A DNA stretch of 15,328 nucleotides from an uncultured Chromatiaceae bacterium (GCA_946481195.1 CAMLNG010000032.1:1-15328); one strand, 5' to 3'. Shown: positions 1 through 7,869, counted from the first letter of the stretch. Notes: generated by a model from the sequence alone, not told the origin. Numbers and translations are program-made.

Positions 1-1166
1 TAGTGATGGCGCATGCCTGTTATGGTCACAATTCGTTTTTTAAAAACAACTACTTATTTAAAACCTGGACGGACGCATCGTCGATTATCGACTATCTGGT
101 CTTTGCGAAAAAATATATCAGTGATTGCGAAGAGAAATATGGCCTGAACGAAGTTGAAGACATCCTGGATTCCTGTCATGCCCTGATGAATTATGGCGTA
201 GACCGCTATAAAAGACCGCAAAAAATCTCGATGGATGAAGAGCAACGCCGCCAGCAGGACCGGGAAAAATATCTGCAGTCGCAAGTCAATCAGCTATGGC
301 GCACCATCCCGAATAAAGAGTCTTTTAACAAGCCGGTCGAGCAGCATTATCCGAAAGAGCCGCAGGAAAACATCCTGTATTTTATTGAAAAAAATGCCCC
401 GCTGCTTAAACCCTGGCAACGCGAGATTGTGCGGATAGTACGCAAAATCTCGCAATATTTTTATCCGCAAAAACAGACTCAGGTGATGAATGAAGGCTGG
501 GCGACTTTCTGGCACTACAATATCCTGCAGCACTTGTATAACGAGGGGCTGGTCAGCGATAAGTTTATGCTGGAAGTACTGCATAACCACACCAATGTCG
601 TCTATCAGCCGCCCTACAACTCAAAATATTATTCCGGCATCAACCCTTATGCCCTCGGTTTTGCCATGTTTACCGATCTGCGCCGGATCTGTGAGCACCC
701 GACGGCCGAAGATAAAGAGTGGTTCCCCGATATCGCCGGCTCGGATTGGGTAGAAACTTTGCATTTTGCCATGCAGAACTTTAAAGATGAGAGTTTTATC
801 AGCCAGTATCTGTCACCCAAAGTGATCCGGGATTTTCATCTGTTTGGCATTGTCGATGACGACAAAGAGCAGCAGCTTGAAGTCGCCGCCATTCATAACA
901 GCTCTGGCTATCAGAAGGTGCGGCAAATGCTGTCGGCCCAATATAACCTCAGTAATATTGAGCCCAACATTCAGGTTTATAACGTGGACGTGACCGGTGA
1001 TCGGTCACTGACGTTACGATTTGTGCCCAATCAGCGGGTACCGCTGGCAGATAGTTTTCCGCACGTGCTGAAACATTTACATCGGTTGTGGGGTTTTACC
1101 GTAAAGCTGGAACAACTGAACGACGATAACAGCAGCAAAATCTTAGGAATGATGCCGCCGGAATAA
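1..1166 (+). CDS. SpoVR/YcgB family protein, 5' end cut by window edge
   Basis: The reading frame is open from the first base and ends at TAA 1164-1166, giving 387 residues. The opening stretch (MAHACYGHNSFFKNNYLF, then WTDAS) is a conserved block found well inside SpoVR/YcgB proteins. E. coli YcgB is about 510 residues, so roughly 120 N-terminal residues lie to the left; the GTG at position 3 is an internal valine codon, not a start. Other family-like stretches are the EGWATFWHY block (about residues 163-171) and YNSKYYSGINPYALGFAMF (about 203-221). The molecular function of this family is not settled. In Bacillus, SpoVR affects spore cortex formation; in proteobacteria it often follows a PrkA-type kinase gene (yeaG) and yeaH, so those may lie upstream (inference). 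The protein looks soluble and shows no signal peptide in the visible part. It is transcribed towards the minus-strand signalling operon and shares a terminator with it. Confidence 0.93.
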   Translation, partial: VMAHACYGHNSFFKNNYLFKTWTDASSIIDYLVFAKKYISDCEEKYGLNEVEDILDSCHALMNYGVDRYKRPQKISMDEEQRRQQDREKYLQSQVNQLWRTIPNKESFNKPVEQHYPKEPQENILYFIEKNAPLLKPWQREIVRIVRKISQYFYPQKQTQVMNEGWATFWHYNILQHLYNEGLVSDKFMLEVLHNHTNVVYQPPYNSKYYSGINPYALGFAMFTDLRRICEHPTAEDKEWFPDIAGSDWVETLHFAMQNFKDESFISQYLSPKVIRDFHLFGIVDDDKEQQLEVAAIHNSSGYQKVRQMLSAQYNLSNIEPNIQVYNVDVTGDRSLTLRFVPNQRVPLADSFPHVLKHLHRLWGFTVKLEQLNDDNSSKILGMMPPE

Positions 1167-1194
1167 AACAGGCCGGCAATAGCCGGCCTGTTTT
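1165..1194. terminator. bidirectional intrinsic terminator between spoVR and the GGDEF gene
   Basis: A perfect 13-bp inverted repeat (arms 1165-1177 and 1182-1194, loop AATA) has A4 on one flank and T4 on the other, so it can work on both strands. It overlaps the spoVR stop codon and lies 20 bp past the stop of the convergent diguanylate cyclase gene. Confidence 0.88.
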
Positions 1195-1213
1195 AATTTA
1201 CTCGGATACGACA

Positions 1214-2173
1214 TTATTTGGCGGCCACAGTTACCCGGTTGCGGCCTTCGGCTTTTGAGGTGTAAAGCGCTTTGTCTGCTGCTTCAATCCATTGCCGGTG
1301 TTCCAGCATGCCTGGATTATATTCCGCAATACCGACACTTACAGTGGCTTTGAGCAGCTGCTGATTAAATTCCATCGACAAGGCCTCAACCGTTTTACGC
1401 AGCCGTTCGGCGAAATACAACGCCTGATCTGCAGAGGTATCCACCAGTAATACCGCAAATTCCTCCCCTCCATAACGGCCAGCCACGTCAGTTTCACGCA
1501 GATTCTTTTTCACCGCTTGTGCTACCTGGCGGATCACCACGTCACCGGCAGCATGGCCATAACTGTCATTGATGCGCTTAAAGTGGTCGATGTCGCACAT
1601 CAGCAAAGTGCCCTGATGCCCGCTGCGTTTTAAGCGTTTGAACTCAGTCTGCAGTGCATCTTCCCAGGTGCCGCGATTATTCAGCTCGGTCAGAAAATCA
1701 GTTTTTGACAGCTGTCGCAGCTGGCCATTCATCGATTCCAATTCCAACCGGCTGGTCGCCACATCAGTCACATCGTAAATAATCATACACAGGTGGGTTA
1801 CTACGCCCCGCAGGTCAGTGATCGGGAAAATTGTGCTGTTCTGGTACATGTAATCGGCCACACCGGTGATGGGCCTGTAGTTGCGGAACTTAAAAATAAA
1901 GGGCCGCTGCTCCCAAATCGTAAAAGCGCGGTTTTTCAGCAGGATCACCGGATCACACTTACGTCTCAGCCAGTCTTCATCAATTTCAGAGAACAAATCA
2001 AACAGATAACGGTCACGCACCTGCCGCGGGGTCAGGCCGCTATGGTTTTCCATAAAACCGTTCCACACCTGAATTTTATAATCAGCAGTGAGCACAACCA
2101 AACCCACATCCACGGTCTGGAACATGTCGAGCAGCCAATGCACCTCGGCAACTTCGGGACTGATATTTTGCAT
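1214..2173 (-). CDS. PAS-GGDEF diguanylate cyclase
   Basis: A 319-residue protein predicted to make cyclic-di-GMP from two GTP. An N-terminal PAS-like sensor covers about residues 10-135 (start of fold near VDVGLVVLTADYKIQVWN). A short helical linker follows (about 138-155), then a GGDEF domain (about 156-319) opening with TDFLTELNNR. The metal-binding region DIDHFKRINDSYGH starts at residue 194, and the active-site signature is intact as GGEEF (235-239). RETD at 226-229 lies five residues before GGEEF, the expected position of the RxxD inhibitory site, so product feedback is likely. There are no membrane segments, so it should be cytosolic. ATG 2171-2173 is 2 bp after the stop of the response-regulator gene, implying co-transcription and probably translational coupling. 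The PAS ligand cannot be told from sequence. Confidence 0.93.
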   Translation of the reverse strand: MQNISPEVAEVHWLLDMFQTVDVGLVVLTADYKIQVWNGFMENHSGLTPRQVRDRYLFDLFSEIDEDWLRRKCDPVILLKNRAFTIWEQRPFIFKFRNYRPITGVADYMYQNSTIFPITDLRGVVTHLCMIIYDVTDVATSRLELESMNGQLRQLSKTDFLTELNNRGTWEDALQTEFKRLKRSGHQGTLLMCDIDHFKRINDSYGHAAGDVVIRQVAQAVKKNLRETDVAGRYGGEEFAVLLVDTSADQALYFAERLRKTVEALSMEFNQQLLKATVSVGIAEYNPGMLEHRQWIEAADKALYTSKAEGRNRVTVAAK

Positions 2174-2175
2174 AG

Positions 2176-3210
2176 TTACTCTTCTAACAGAAATTCGACT
2201 TTGTAATTCAATGTTTTAATACTGTCTTCGGTGAACAGCAGTAACAAATCACAATTGATGTTGTAGTTCTCAATGCCGTAACTAATCTCAATCGCAAGGG
2301 TGCGTTTCCACCGCCTTGCATTGGCTTTAATCATTTCACTGACCGGTGCATGTTGCCCCAGTACCACCGGATGGCCCTGACTGAAAGACATATCAATTTG
2401 CTCTGCCAGCCCCTTGAGGACTGCTCCAATCAGGATATTGCCGATATCCATCAGCAACTCGAGCTCTGTTTTCGAAGTTAACTTCCCTTCGTATTTCAGC
2501 AACTTGGCAATATCGGCAAAGCTCGAGTCATTTAATATCAACAGCGCTTCGCCGGAAACTCCACCGCCGATAAAGCCCTGACACACGGCAGAGGTCGTTT
2601 GCTTTTGTTCAACTGAAGCAATTGCCATGTGGAGTTCGCTGACTTCAATGACGTTGACGTTCGGGATAGGTAATTTGACAAACACTTTAAGTAAGCGAGC
2701 CAGCAAATCACCGGCCTGTCCCATTGCTACGTTGGTCAGTTCCTGAAACACGTCGCGTAAAATTGGATCCAAAGCAAAATTGGCGCTGCTGTGATGATTA
2801 GCAGCAAAAGCCCGGTCCAGTACTTTTTGACTATCCTGCGCTGTATGTACTGAGGTGAATTGTTGCAGTACTTCCTGTAGTTTTTCTGCAGAGACAGGTT
2901 TCTTGATAAAATCGAGGGCACCAAACGACAGCACCCGTTCCCGCGCTTCGGGTTGAATATCGCCGGAAACGACTACAACTTTCACCGGAATTTGTTGCGC
3001 CTGAATGGCCTGTAACACGCCATATCCATCCAGAATGGGCATATTTAAATCGAGGAATAACAAATCGACGGGTTGGCGTTTCAGCACTTCCATCGCTTCC
3101 TGACCATGACCGGCGAAACTGACTTTGTCCTGCCAGTCTGCCGGCAGGCTACGGGCCATTTGCTTTCGGGCTAAATTTGAATCATCACAGATTAAGACAG
3201 CTGCTACCAT
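2176..3210 (-). CDS. response regulator fused to a CheC/CheX-type phosphatase domain
   Basis: A 344-residue protein with two domains. Residues 1-120 form a receiver domain: acidic pair D9/D10, phospho-acceptor D54 in LFLDLNMP, S82, and K104 in the KKP motif are all present. After a linker, residues about 145-340 resemble CheC/CheX/FliY-type phosphatases. The first helix has the D-xxx-E-xx-N signature (D153, E157, N160). The second copy reads E251-xxx-D255-xx-N258, with Asp where Glu is usual. By family knowledge such domains dephosphorylate CheY-like receivers, so this protein may switch itself or a partner off. It is the first gene of a two-gene operon with the diguanylate cyclase just downstream. 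No histidine kinase is in the window. A weak GTGAG ribosome site sits 6 nt before ATG 3208-3210. Confidence 0.9.
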   Translation of the reverse strand: MVAAVLICDDSNLARKQMARSLPADWQDKVSFAGHGQEAMEVLKRQPVDLLFLDLNMPILDGYGVLQAIQAQQIPVKVVVVSGDIQPEARERVLSFGALDFIKKPVSAEKLQEVLQQFTSVHTAQDSQKVLDRAFAANHHSSANFALDPILRDVFQELTNVAMGQAGDLLARLLKVFVKLPIPNVNVIEVSELHMAIASVEQKQTTSAVCQGFIGGGVSGEALLILNDSSFADIAKLLKYEGKLTSKTELELLMDIGNILIGAVLKGLAEQIDMSFSQGHPVVLGQHAPVSEMIKANARRWKRTLAIEISYGIENYNINCDLLLLFTEDSIKTLNYKVEFLLEE

Positions 3211-3255
3211 TCAAGACTCACAACGCTGAGGGATATGAACCAGTGTAGCGCCTGC

Positions 3256-3272
3256 GTTCGTAATATGCGAAC
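3256..3272. promoter_or_regulatory. short inverted repeat in the divergent intergenic region
   Basis: GTTCG-N7-CGAAC is a 5-bp inverted repeat in the 136-bp gap between the response-regulator gene (-) and tpx (+). Its position suits an operator for either gene, but I do not recognise the regulator and arms this short can arise by chance. I found no convincing sigma-70 promoter for tpx in the gap. Confidence 0.22.
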
Positions 3273-3346
3273 CTGTCCCGACTTTTGCCGGATGAAATTT
3301 TCACTGTTAGTCTCTGTATTCCATACTTTTTTAAAAGGAACTCCCT

Positions 3347-3949
3347 ATGTTAAAAGCTGTAGCCTCTGCATTTTTGTTGCTGAGTAGCCCCCTGCTGCAA
3401 GCAGCTGATTTAACCGCCAACCTGCCCGTCCGGCTGTCGGAAGTCAAAGCCGGCGAACGGCCACTTGAATTACAGGGCACACCGGTCGCATTACAAACGC
3501 TGGCTCCTGATTTTAAAGTGGCGGATGCCGGCTTTAAACCAGTCAAACTCAGTGACTTTGCCGGTAAAACAGTGCTGATCAGTACAGTCCCGAGCCTGGA
3601 CACCGGCGTCTGTTCGATCCAAACCAAAAAATTTAATCAGGAAGTGAGCGCCTTGCCTGCCGACGTGGTGATCCTGACTATTTCCAATGATTTACCTTTT
3701 GCCCAAAAACGCTTCTGCCAGAAAGAACAGGTCGACAAACTGTTGGTATTATCCGATGCAGTTTGGGGCGATTTCGGCTCGAGCTACGGCTTGCGGATCA
3801 AAGACATGGGCTTATTGACCCGCGCAGTGCTGATTGTTGATCGTAATGGTAAGCTGGTGTACCAGCAGTTAGTGCCTAAATTGTCCGAAGAGCCGGATTA
3901 CACTGCTGCACTGAGTACATTAAAACAATTTGCCGGTAAAAAATCTTAA
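3347..3949 (+). CDS. tpx: thiol peroxidase Tpx with N-terminal signal peptide
   Basis: A 200-residue atypical 2-Cys peroxiredoxin that reduces hydrogen peroxide and, in this family, preferentially lipid or alkyl hydroperoxides. The peroxidatic cysteine is C89 in PSLDTGVC, and the resolving cysteine is C124 in DLPFAQKRFC; both match the Tpx signatures. The C-terminal EPDYTAALSTLKQ block is also typical. E. coli Tpx has 168 residues. The additional N-terminal part starts with a short basic n-region, a hydrophobic stretch (about residues 4-17) and a likely signal peptidase I site near LQA-AD (19/20), so the mature enzyme should be periplasmic. That would need an exported or periplasmic reductant; none is encoded nearby. 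An AAAAGGAA ribosome site lies 6 nt before ATG 3347. It is transcribed away from the signalling operon and stands alone. Confidence 0.95.
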   Translation: MLKAVASAFLLLSSPLLQAADLTANLPVRLSEVKAGERPLELQGTPVALQTLAPDFKVADAGFKPVKLSDFAGKTVLISTVPSLDTGVCSIQTKKFNQEVSALPADVVILTISNDLPFAQKRFCQKEQVDKLLVLSDAVWGDFGSSYGLRIKDMGLLTRAVLIVDRNGKLVYQQLVPKLSEEPDYTAALSTLKQFAGKKS

Positions 3950-3957
3950 TTCTGCCG

Positions 3958-3985
3958 CTTGAAAAACTGCTGACAAACCTTATTA
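3958..3985 (+). promoter_or_regulatory. sigma-32-like heat shock promoter for the ibpA-like gene
   Basis: A -35 element CTTGAAA (3958-3964), a 13-nt spacer and a -10 element CCTTATTA (3978-3985) resemble the RpoH consensus CTTGAAA-N13-14-CCCCATNT. The spacer equals that of the htpG promoter in this window. A transcript would start near 3991-3993 and have a leader of about 100 nt. The -35 begins only 9 nt after the tpx stop codon. Confidence 0.65.
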
Positions 3986-3987
3986 AA

Positions 3988-4025
3988 GGGATATGACAAG
4001 GCCGCGACGCGGCTTGTTATATCCC
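3988..4025 (+). repeat. long near-perfect hairpin at the start of the ibpA leader
   Basis: The arms 3988-4005 and 4009-4025 pair over about 17 bp with a single bulged G (4000/4001) and one G-U pair, closed by a 3-nt loop. No T-run follows, so it is at best an imperfect terminator for tpx. If the upstream sigma-32-like promoter is real, most of this hairpin is the first structure of the heat shock mRNA, as in the multi-hairpin leaders of ROSE-type thermometers. Confidence 0.7.
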
Positions 4026-4094
4026 GGCCTCCGCCAATTGGGTTGGCCATTAACTGTCTGATTTGCTTAACAAAGAAATTAGTGAGGTTTGACT
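4026..4094 (+). promoter_or_regulatory. ROSE-like RNA thermometer leader of the small heat shock gene
   Basis: After the long hairpin come a small stem GCCAA/TTGGC (4033-4037 with 4043-4047, 5-nt loop) and a hairpin over the ribosome site. In that hairpin TTGCT (4063-4067) pairs fully, counting G-U pairs, with AGTGA (4081-4085). AA 4069-4070 extends it by pairing with TT 4079-4080 across a bulged T4068. AGTGAGG (4081-4087) is the Shine-Dalgarno sequence of the ATG at 4095. A U(U/C)GCU motif facing the ribosome site just before an hsp20 gene is the hallmark of ROSE elements. The pairing is read directly; temperature control is inferred. Confidence 0.6.
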
Positions 4095-4601
4095 ATGCAC
4101 GCTTTTGATTTCAGCCCTTTTTACCGTTCATTTATCGGTTTTGATCACCTGGCGAACCTGATGGACGCCGCTGCCCGCAATGAAAAACAACCGGCTTATC
4201 CACCGTACAATATTGAAGTGACCGGGGAAGATCAGTACCGCATTACCATGGCCGTGGCCGGATTTGAACCACACGAACTGAGCATTGATACCGAACGCAA
4301 CACCCTGTTTGTCCGTGGACAAAAGAGCGACAAAACCGAAGACCGTCGTTTCCTTCATCAGGGCATTGCTGAGCGCAATTTTGAACGTAAGTTCCAGTTG
4401 TCGGACTATGTCCGGGTGACAGGTGCCACTGTGCATCATGGCTTGCTGCACATCGAATTGCTGCGTGAAATTCCGGATGCATTAAAACCACGCAAAATTG
4501 CCATCCAGACCGGACAACCAACAGCTGTATTGACGCAACAAACGGCAGCCAATACCGAACTGGTGCAGGATGCAGTAACACTGCCAACCGGCACTAATTA
4601 A
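4095..4601 (+). CDS. ibpA: small heat shock protein, IbpA/Hsp20 family
   Basis: A 168-residue ATP-independent chaperone that holds unfolding proteins for later refolding by the DnaK/ClpB systems. The N-terminal arm begins FDFSPFYRSFIGFDHL, close to E. coli IbpA/IbpB. The alpha-crystallin domain spans about residues 37-128 with the conserved GIAERNFERKFQL block at 90-102. The C-terminal IxI anchor is IAI (135-137). A tail of about 30 residues rich in Thr, Gln, Ala and Val follows, making the protein longer than E. coli IbpA (137). I chose ATG 4095 because the GTGAGG ribosome site lies 7 nt before it; a TTG two codons upstream overlaps that spacing. The gene is monocistronic, with a sigma-32-like promoter, a structured leader and its own strong terminator. 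The symbol follows E. coli; whether the gene is strictly ibpA or ibpB cannot be told. Confidence 0.94.
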   Translation: MHAFDFSPFYRSFIGFDHLANLMDAAARNEKQPAYPPYNIEVTGEDQYRITMAVAGFEPHELSIDTERNTLFVRGQKSDKTEDRRFLHQGIAERNFERKFQLSDYVRVTGATVHHGLLHIELLREIPDALKPRKIAIQTGQPTAVLTQQTAANTELVQDAVTLPTGTN

Positions 4602-4613
4602 ACAGCCTTCATA

Positions 4614-4649
4614 CAAACAAAGCCGCAGCATGCGGCTTTGTTTGTTTTT
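4614..4649. terminator. strong intrinsic terminator after the ibpA-like gene
   Basis: A perfect 14-bp stem (4614-4627 with 4631-4644, loop GCA) is followed by T5. In the other direction the core GC stem is followed by TTTGTTTGTAT, so it probably also ends the convergent hydrolase transcript. The hydrolase TGA (4649-4651) overlaps the last T of the T-run. Confidence 0.9.
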
Positions 4650-5416
4650 CAACCCTGCAAAAACTGCACTATAAGCGGATTGACCAGCTGCGGATCCGTG
4701 ACCGGGCCCATATGGCCACAAGCCAGTTCCAGCAATTTTGCCTGCGGCAAAACGTCTGCTAAAGCCCTGGCAATACGCTGTGCCGGTACCCGGCTTCTCC
4801 GCCCGGTGAACACCAACACCTCACCTTGTATTAATGCAGCATAATCGGCAAAGCTGGCGGGTTCCTGACTGAGCGCCTGAAAATCTAATGTCACCTTGGC
4901 GACCTGTGCGGCGAGTTGTTGCTGCATCCGCAGTGGTAATGCCGCAAAAAAACCGTCGTGCTGCCAGTAATCGATAAAACGCTGCGCGGCGGCCTCAGCC
5001 GGCAAATCAGGTAAAGCGTCTGCCAGTGCCCGGACTTCACGCCACAATGCCTCTGCGTCGGCGAGTTGCGGTAATAAATGAAAGGCTACCGGCTCAAACA
5101 ACACCAGCTTGCCGATTTGCAGCTGCTGACATCGTGCCAGATGCAACGCCAACGCGCCGCCATAAGAATGCCCGACCACGTCAACCGGCTGTTGTTTGAG
5201 TTCTGCCGGGAGCTTTTGCAATAAAGCCTGGGCCTCTGCAGCCAAAGACCAGGGCTGTTGAGACGGTAAATCATTTCCGCCATACCCGGCTAAATCCGGC
5301 AACAAACACTGCCGATCGGCAGCAAGGTCATTGGCAAGCCCCAGCCACTGCCGGTGACTGGACATCGAACTGTGCAGCAGAACAACCGGCCTGCCGCTGC
5401 CAAATTGTTTTACCAT
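4649..5416 (-). CDS. alpha/beta hydrolase
   Basis: A 255-residue alpha/beta-fold hydrolase. The oxyanion-hole region is LLHSSMSSHRQW (about 13-24), the fold marker DLAGYGGND follows at 41-49, and the nucleophile elbow is GHSYGG with Ser84. The catalytic His is probably H235 in CGHMGP. The acidic member of the triad is not obvious: the usual Gly-x-x-Asp position after strand 7 reads TGRRSR. There is no signal peptide. The substrate cannot be deduced; esterases, lactonases and C-C hydrolases share this pattern. Its ATG (5414-5416) overlaps the end of the MAPEG gene by 7 bp (ATGGTAA), so it is the third gene of a translationally coupled hemH-MAPEG-hydrolase operon. Confidence 0.88.
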   Translation of the reverse strand: MVKQFGSGRPVVLLHSSMSSHRQWLGLANDLAADRQCLLPDLAGYGGNDLPSQQPWSLAAEAQALLQKLPAELKQQPVDVVGHSYGGALALHLARCQQLQIGKLVLFEPVAFHLLPQLADAEALWREVRALADALPDLPAEAAAQRFIDYWQHDGFFAALPLRMQQQLAAQVAKVTLDFQALSQEPASFADYAALIQGEVLVFTGRRSRVPAQRIARALADVLPQAKLLELACGHMGPVTDPQLVNPLIVQFLQG

Positions 5417-5787
5417 GCTTTAAGCAGCAAAAACGCCGCACCACACAGCAGTGCGGTGAAAGTAGCAATCATGCCCAGAAACCGTGGAACTGAAGTGCCA
5501 CTGGAACGGCTTAAACCGGTTAAATGCAATAACCTGCCCCCCAGCGTCAGGGCGCCTAACAAATGAATTTGCCAGGTGGCAGACTGTTGTTGTTCAGCAA
5601 TCAACATGATCACCAGCAACAGCGGCACATATTCGGCAAAGTTGCCATGGATGCGGATGGCTTTGATCAGCTCGGGTTGCTGGCCATCACCTAATCCAAC
5701 GCGTAGTTTAAAGCGCTGACGTACCACAGCTAAAGCCAGCATGACATACATCACGGCCAAGATAGCCGCGTAGATTGCAGTGATCAT
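5410..5787 (-). CDS. MAPEG family membrane protein
   Basis: A 125-residue integral membrane protein of the MAPEG family (membrane-associated proteins in eicosanoid and glutathione metabolism). The motif RIHGNFAEYVPLLL is the clearest family mark. Hydrophobic segments lie at the N-terminus (ITAIYAAILAVMYVMLALAVV), after the motif (VPLLLVIMLIA), around HLLGALTLGGRLLHL, and at the C-terminus (GMIATFTALLCGAAFLLL), giving the usual four helices. I chose ATG 5785-5787 because it overlaps the hemH stop as TAATG and has GGGGTGG just upstream; the longer frame that starts inside hemH adds a non-family N-terminus. Bacterial members of this small type mostly have no known substrate; some MAPEG proteins conjugate or reduce lipid peroxides with glutathione. 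Coupling to ferrochelatase is suggestive but not proof of a haem role. Confidence 0.88.
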   Translation of the reverse strand: MITAIYAAILAVMYVMLALAVVRQRFKLRVGLGDGQQPELIKAIRIHGNFAEYVPLLLVIMLIAEQQQSATWQIHLLGALTLGGRLLHLTGLSRSSGTSVPRFLGMIATFTALLCGAAFLLLKAW

Positions 5788-6779
5788 TACCACCCCGATA
5801 ATTGTTGTTGGACCAGATGCTGAAACACCCGGATATGACATGGCGCGGCATTGAGCGCCGGAATATATTGATAATCGCTGCCGCCGGCGTGCAGGAAAAC
5901 TTCTTTATTCTCGACCGCAATTTCTTCCAGCGTTTCCAGGCAATCGGCCGCAAAAGCCGGACATAACACCTGCAACTTTTTCACGCCCTGCCCCGGCAGC
6001 TGTTGCAGCAACTCGTCGGTATAAGGCTGCAGCCATTTTTCTTTGCCTACCCGGGACTGAAAGCTGACCAGCACCTGCTCCGGCGTTAAACCCAGGTCCT
6101 GTGCCAGATTGGCGGCAGTTTCGCGGCAATGCCGCTCATAAGGGTCACCCAGACGGACAAAACGCTCCGGAATACCATGGAAGGACAACAGCAATTTGTC
6201 GGCCTGACCATGTTGCTGCCAGAACATTTGTACTGAACCTGCCAGTGCTTTGCGATAAATCGCTGTGTGGTGATAATGTTTCACTAGGCGAATGTCAGCA
6301 ATATCACGGCGTTGTTGCTGATATAACGCTAACTGATCGGAAATGGCCGCAGTGGTCGTCGCCGAGTATTGCGGATAAAGCGGGACCACGACAAACCGGC
6401 TGACACCCCGAGCGGTTAAATCATCCAGTACCGACGCTATCGAGGGCGAGCCATAAGTCATGGCGTAACGCACCTGCACCGGCGTGTCACTCAGTTCCAG
6501 CCTTTTGGCTAATGCTTCGGTTTGACGCTCAGTGATGACCCGCAGCGGCGAGCCTTGCTCCCACCAAATCGACTGATAAAGCTTCGCCACCCGGCGACCG
6601 CGAAACGGCAGAATGATACCGCGCAGTATGCATTGCCATAAAATGGCCGGATAGTCGACCACTCGTTGATCGGATAAAAATTGTTTCAGATAACGCTGCA
6701 CTGCCGGCACAGTGGGTTCATCCGGCGTGCCCAGATTCACCAGTACCACGGCGTATTCAGAGGCTGCTCGTTCTAACAT
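5787..6779 (-). CDS. hemH: ferrochelatase
   Basis: A 330-residue ferrochelatase that inserts Fe2+ into protoporphyrin IX, the last step of haem b synthesis; in this group it is cytosolic or loosely membrane-attached. The N-terminus contains the conserved VNLGTPDEPT (about 14-23), followed by MTYGSPSI and VVPLYPQYS. The catalytic His is H201 in LLSFHGIPERFV. The conserved acidic site is in DCLETLEEI, with E282 corresponding to the IETL glutamate of the human enzyme. The length is close to E. coli HemH (320). ATG 6777-6779 has AAGAG 9 nt upstream. The gene follows adk as in E. coli, but a terminator after adk suggests its own transcription start. The TAA overlaps the next gene's ATG by one base. 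Confidence 0.96.
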   Translation of the reverse strand: MLERAASEYAVVLVNLGTPDEPTVPAVQRYLKQFLSDQRVVDYPAILWQCILRGIILPFRGRRVAKLYQSIWWEQGSPLRVITERQTEALAKRLELSDTPVQVRYAMTYGSPSIASVLDDLTARGVSRFVVVPLYPQYSATTTAAISDQLALYQQQRRDIADIRLVKHYHHTAIYRKALAGSVQMFWQQHGQADKLLLSFHGIPERFVRLGDPYERHCRETAANLAQDLGLTPEQVLVSFQSRVGKEKWLQPYTDELLQQLPGQGVKKLQVLCPAFAADCLETLEEIAVENKEVFLHAGGSDYQYIPALNAAPCHIRVFQHLVQQQLSGW

Positions 6780-6799
6780 GGCATAAACTCTTGGAAATT

Positions 6800-7702
<903 letters not shown>

Positions 7703-7734
7703 TTATAAGCGCTGGATCTTTACATAATGTCAGT

Positions 7735-7772
7735 CAGCAGACAAGGAATTTGTCGGCTGCTCAGAGCAGCCG
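7735..7772 (-). repeat. two overlapping, mutually exclusive hairpins upstream of adk
   Basis: Hairpin A pairs 7735-7744 with 7750-7759 (CAGC-A-GACAA, one mismatch, 5-nt loop). Hairpin B pairs 7754-7761 with 7765-7772 perfectly (CGGCTGCT, 3-nt loop). They share 7754-7759, so only one can form at a time. On the minus strand they precede adk by about 70 nt. No T-run follows either, so a classical attenuator is not evident. The rest of the 246-bp adk-htpG gap holds a TATAAC box (7702-7707) without a good -35. Confidence 0.45.
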
Positions 7773-7869
7773 GTGGCAAGCCGACTTTAGTACTAACTCC
7801 GCTCTAACCGCAGTATGCACAAAAATACCGGCCAAACACTATTCGACGATAGTTGCACTACAAATAAAC

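Noticed and set aside
4243..4587. Minus-strand ORFs opposite the small heat shock gene
   Set aside because: Cys/His/Arg-rich antisense translations of a conserved gene, without start signals.
5788..5841. Longer MAPEG reading frame starting inside hemH
   Set aside because: The extra 18 residues do not look like the family, and the inner ATG has a good ribosome site and a TAATG overlap with hemH.
7727..7807. 26-codon plus-strand ORF starting at ATG 7727
   Set aside because: No ribosome site, and its sequence is accounted for by the hairpins upstream of adk.
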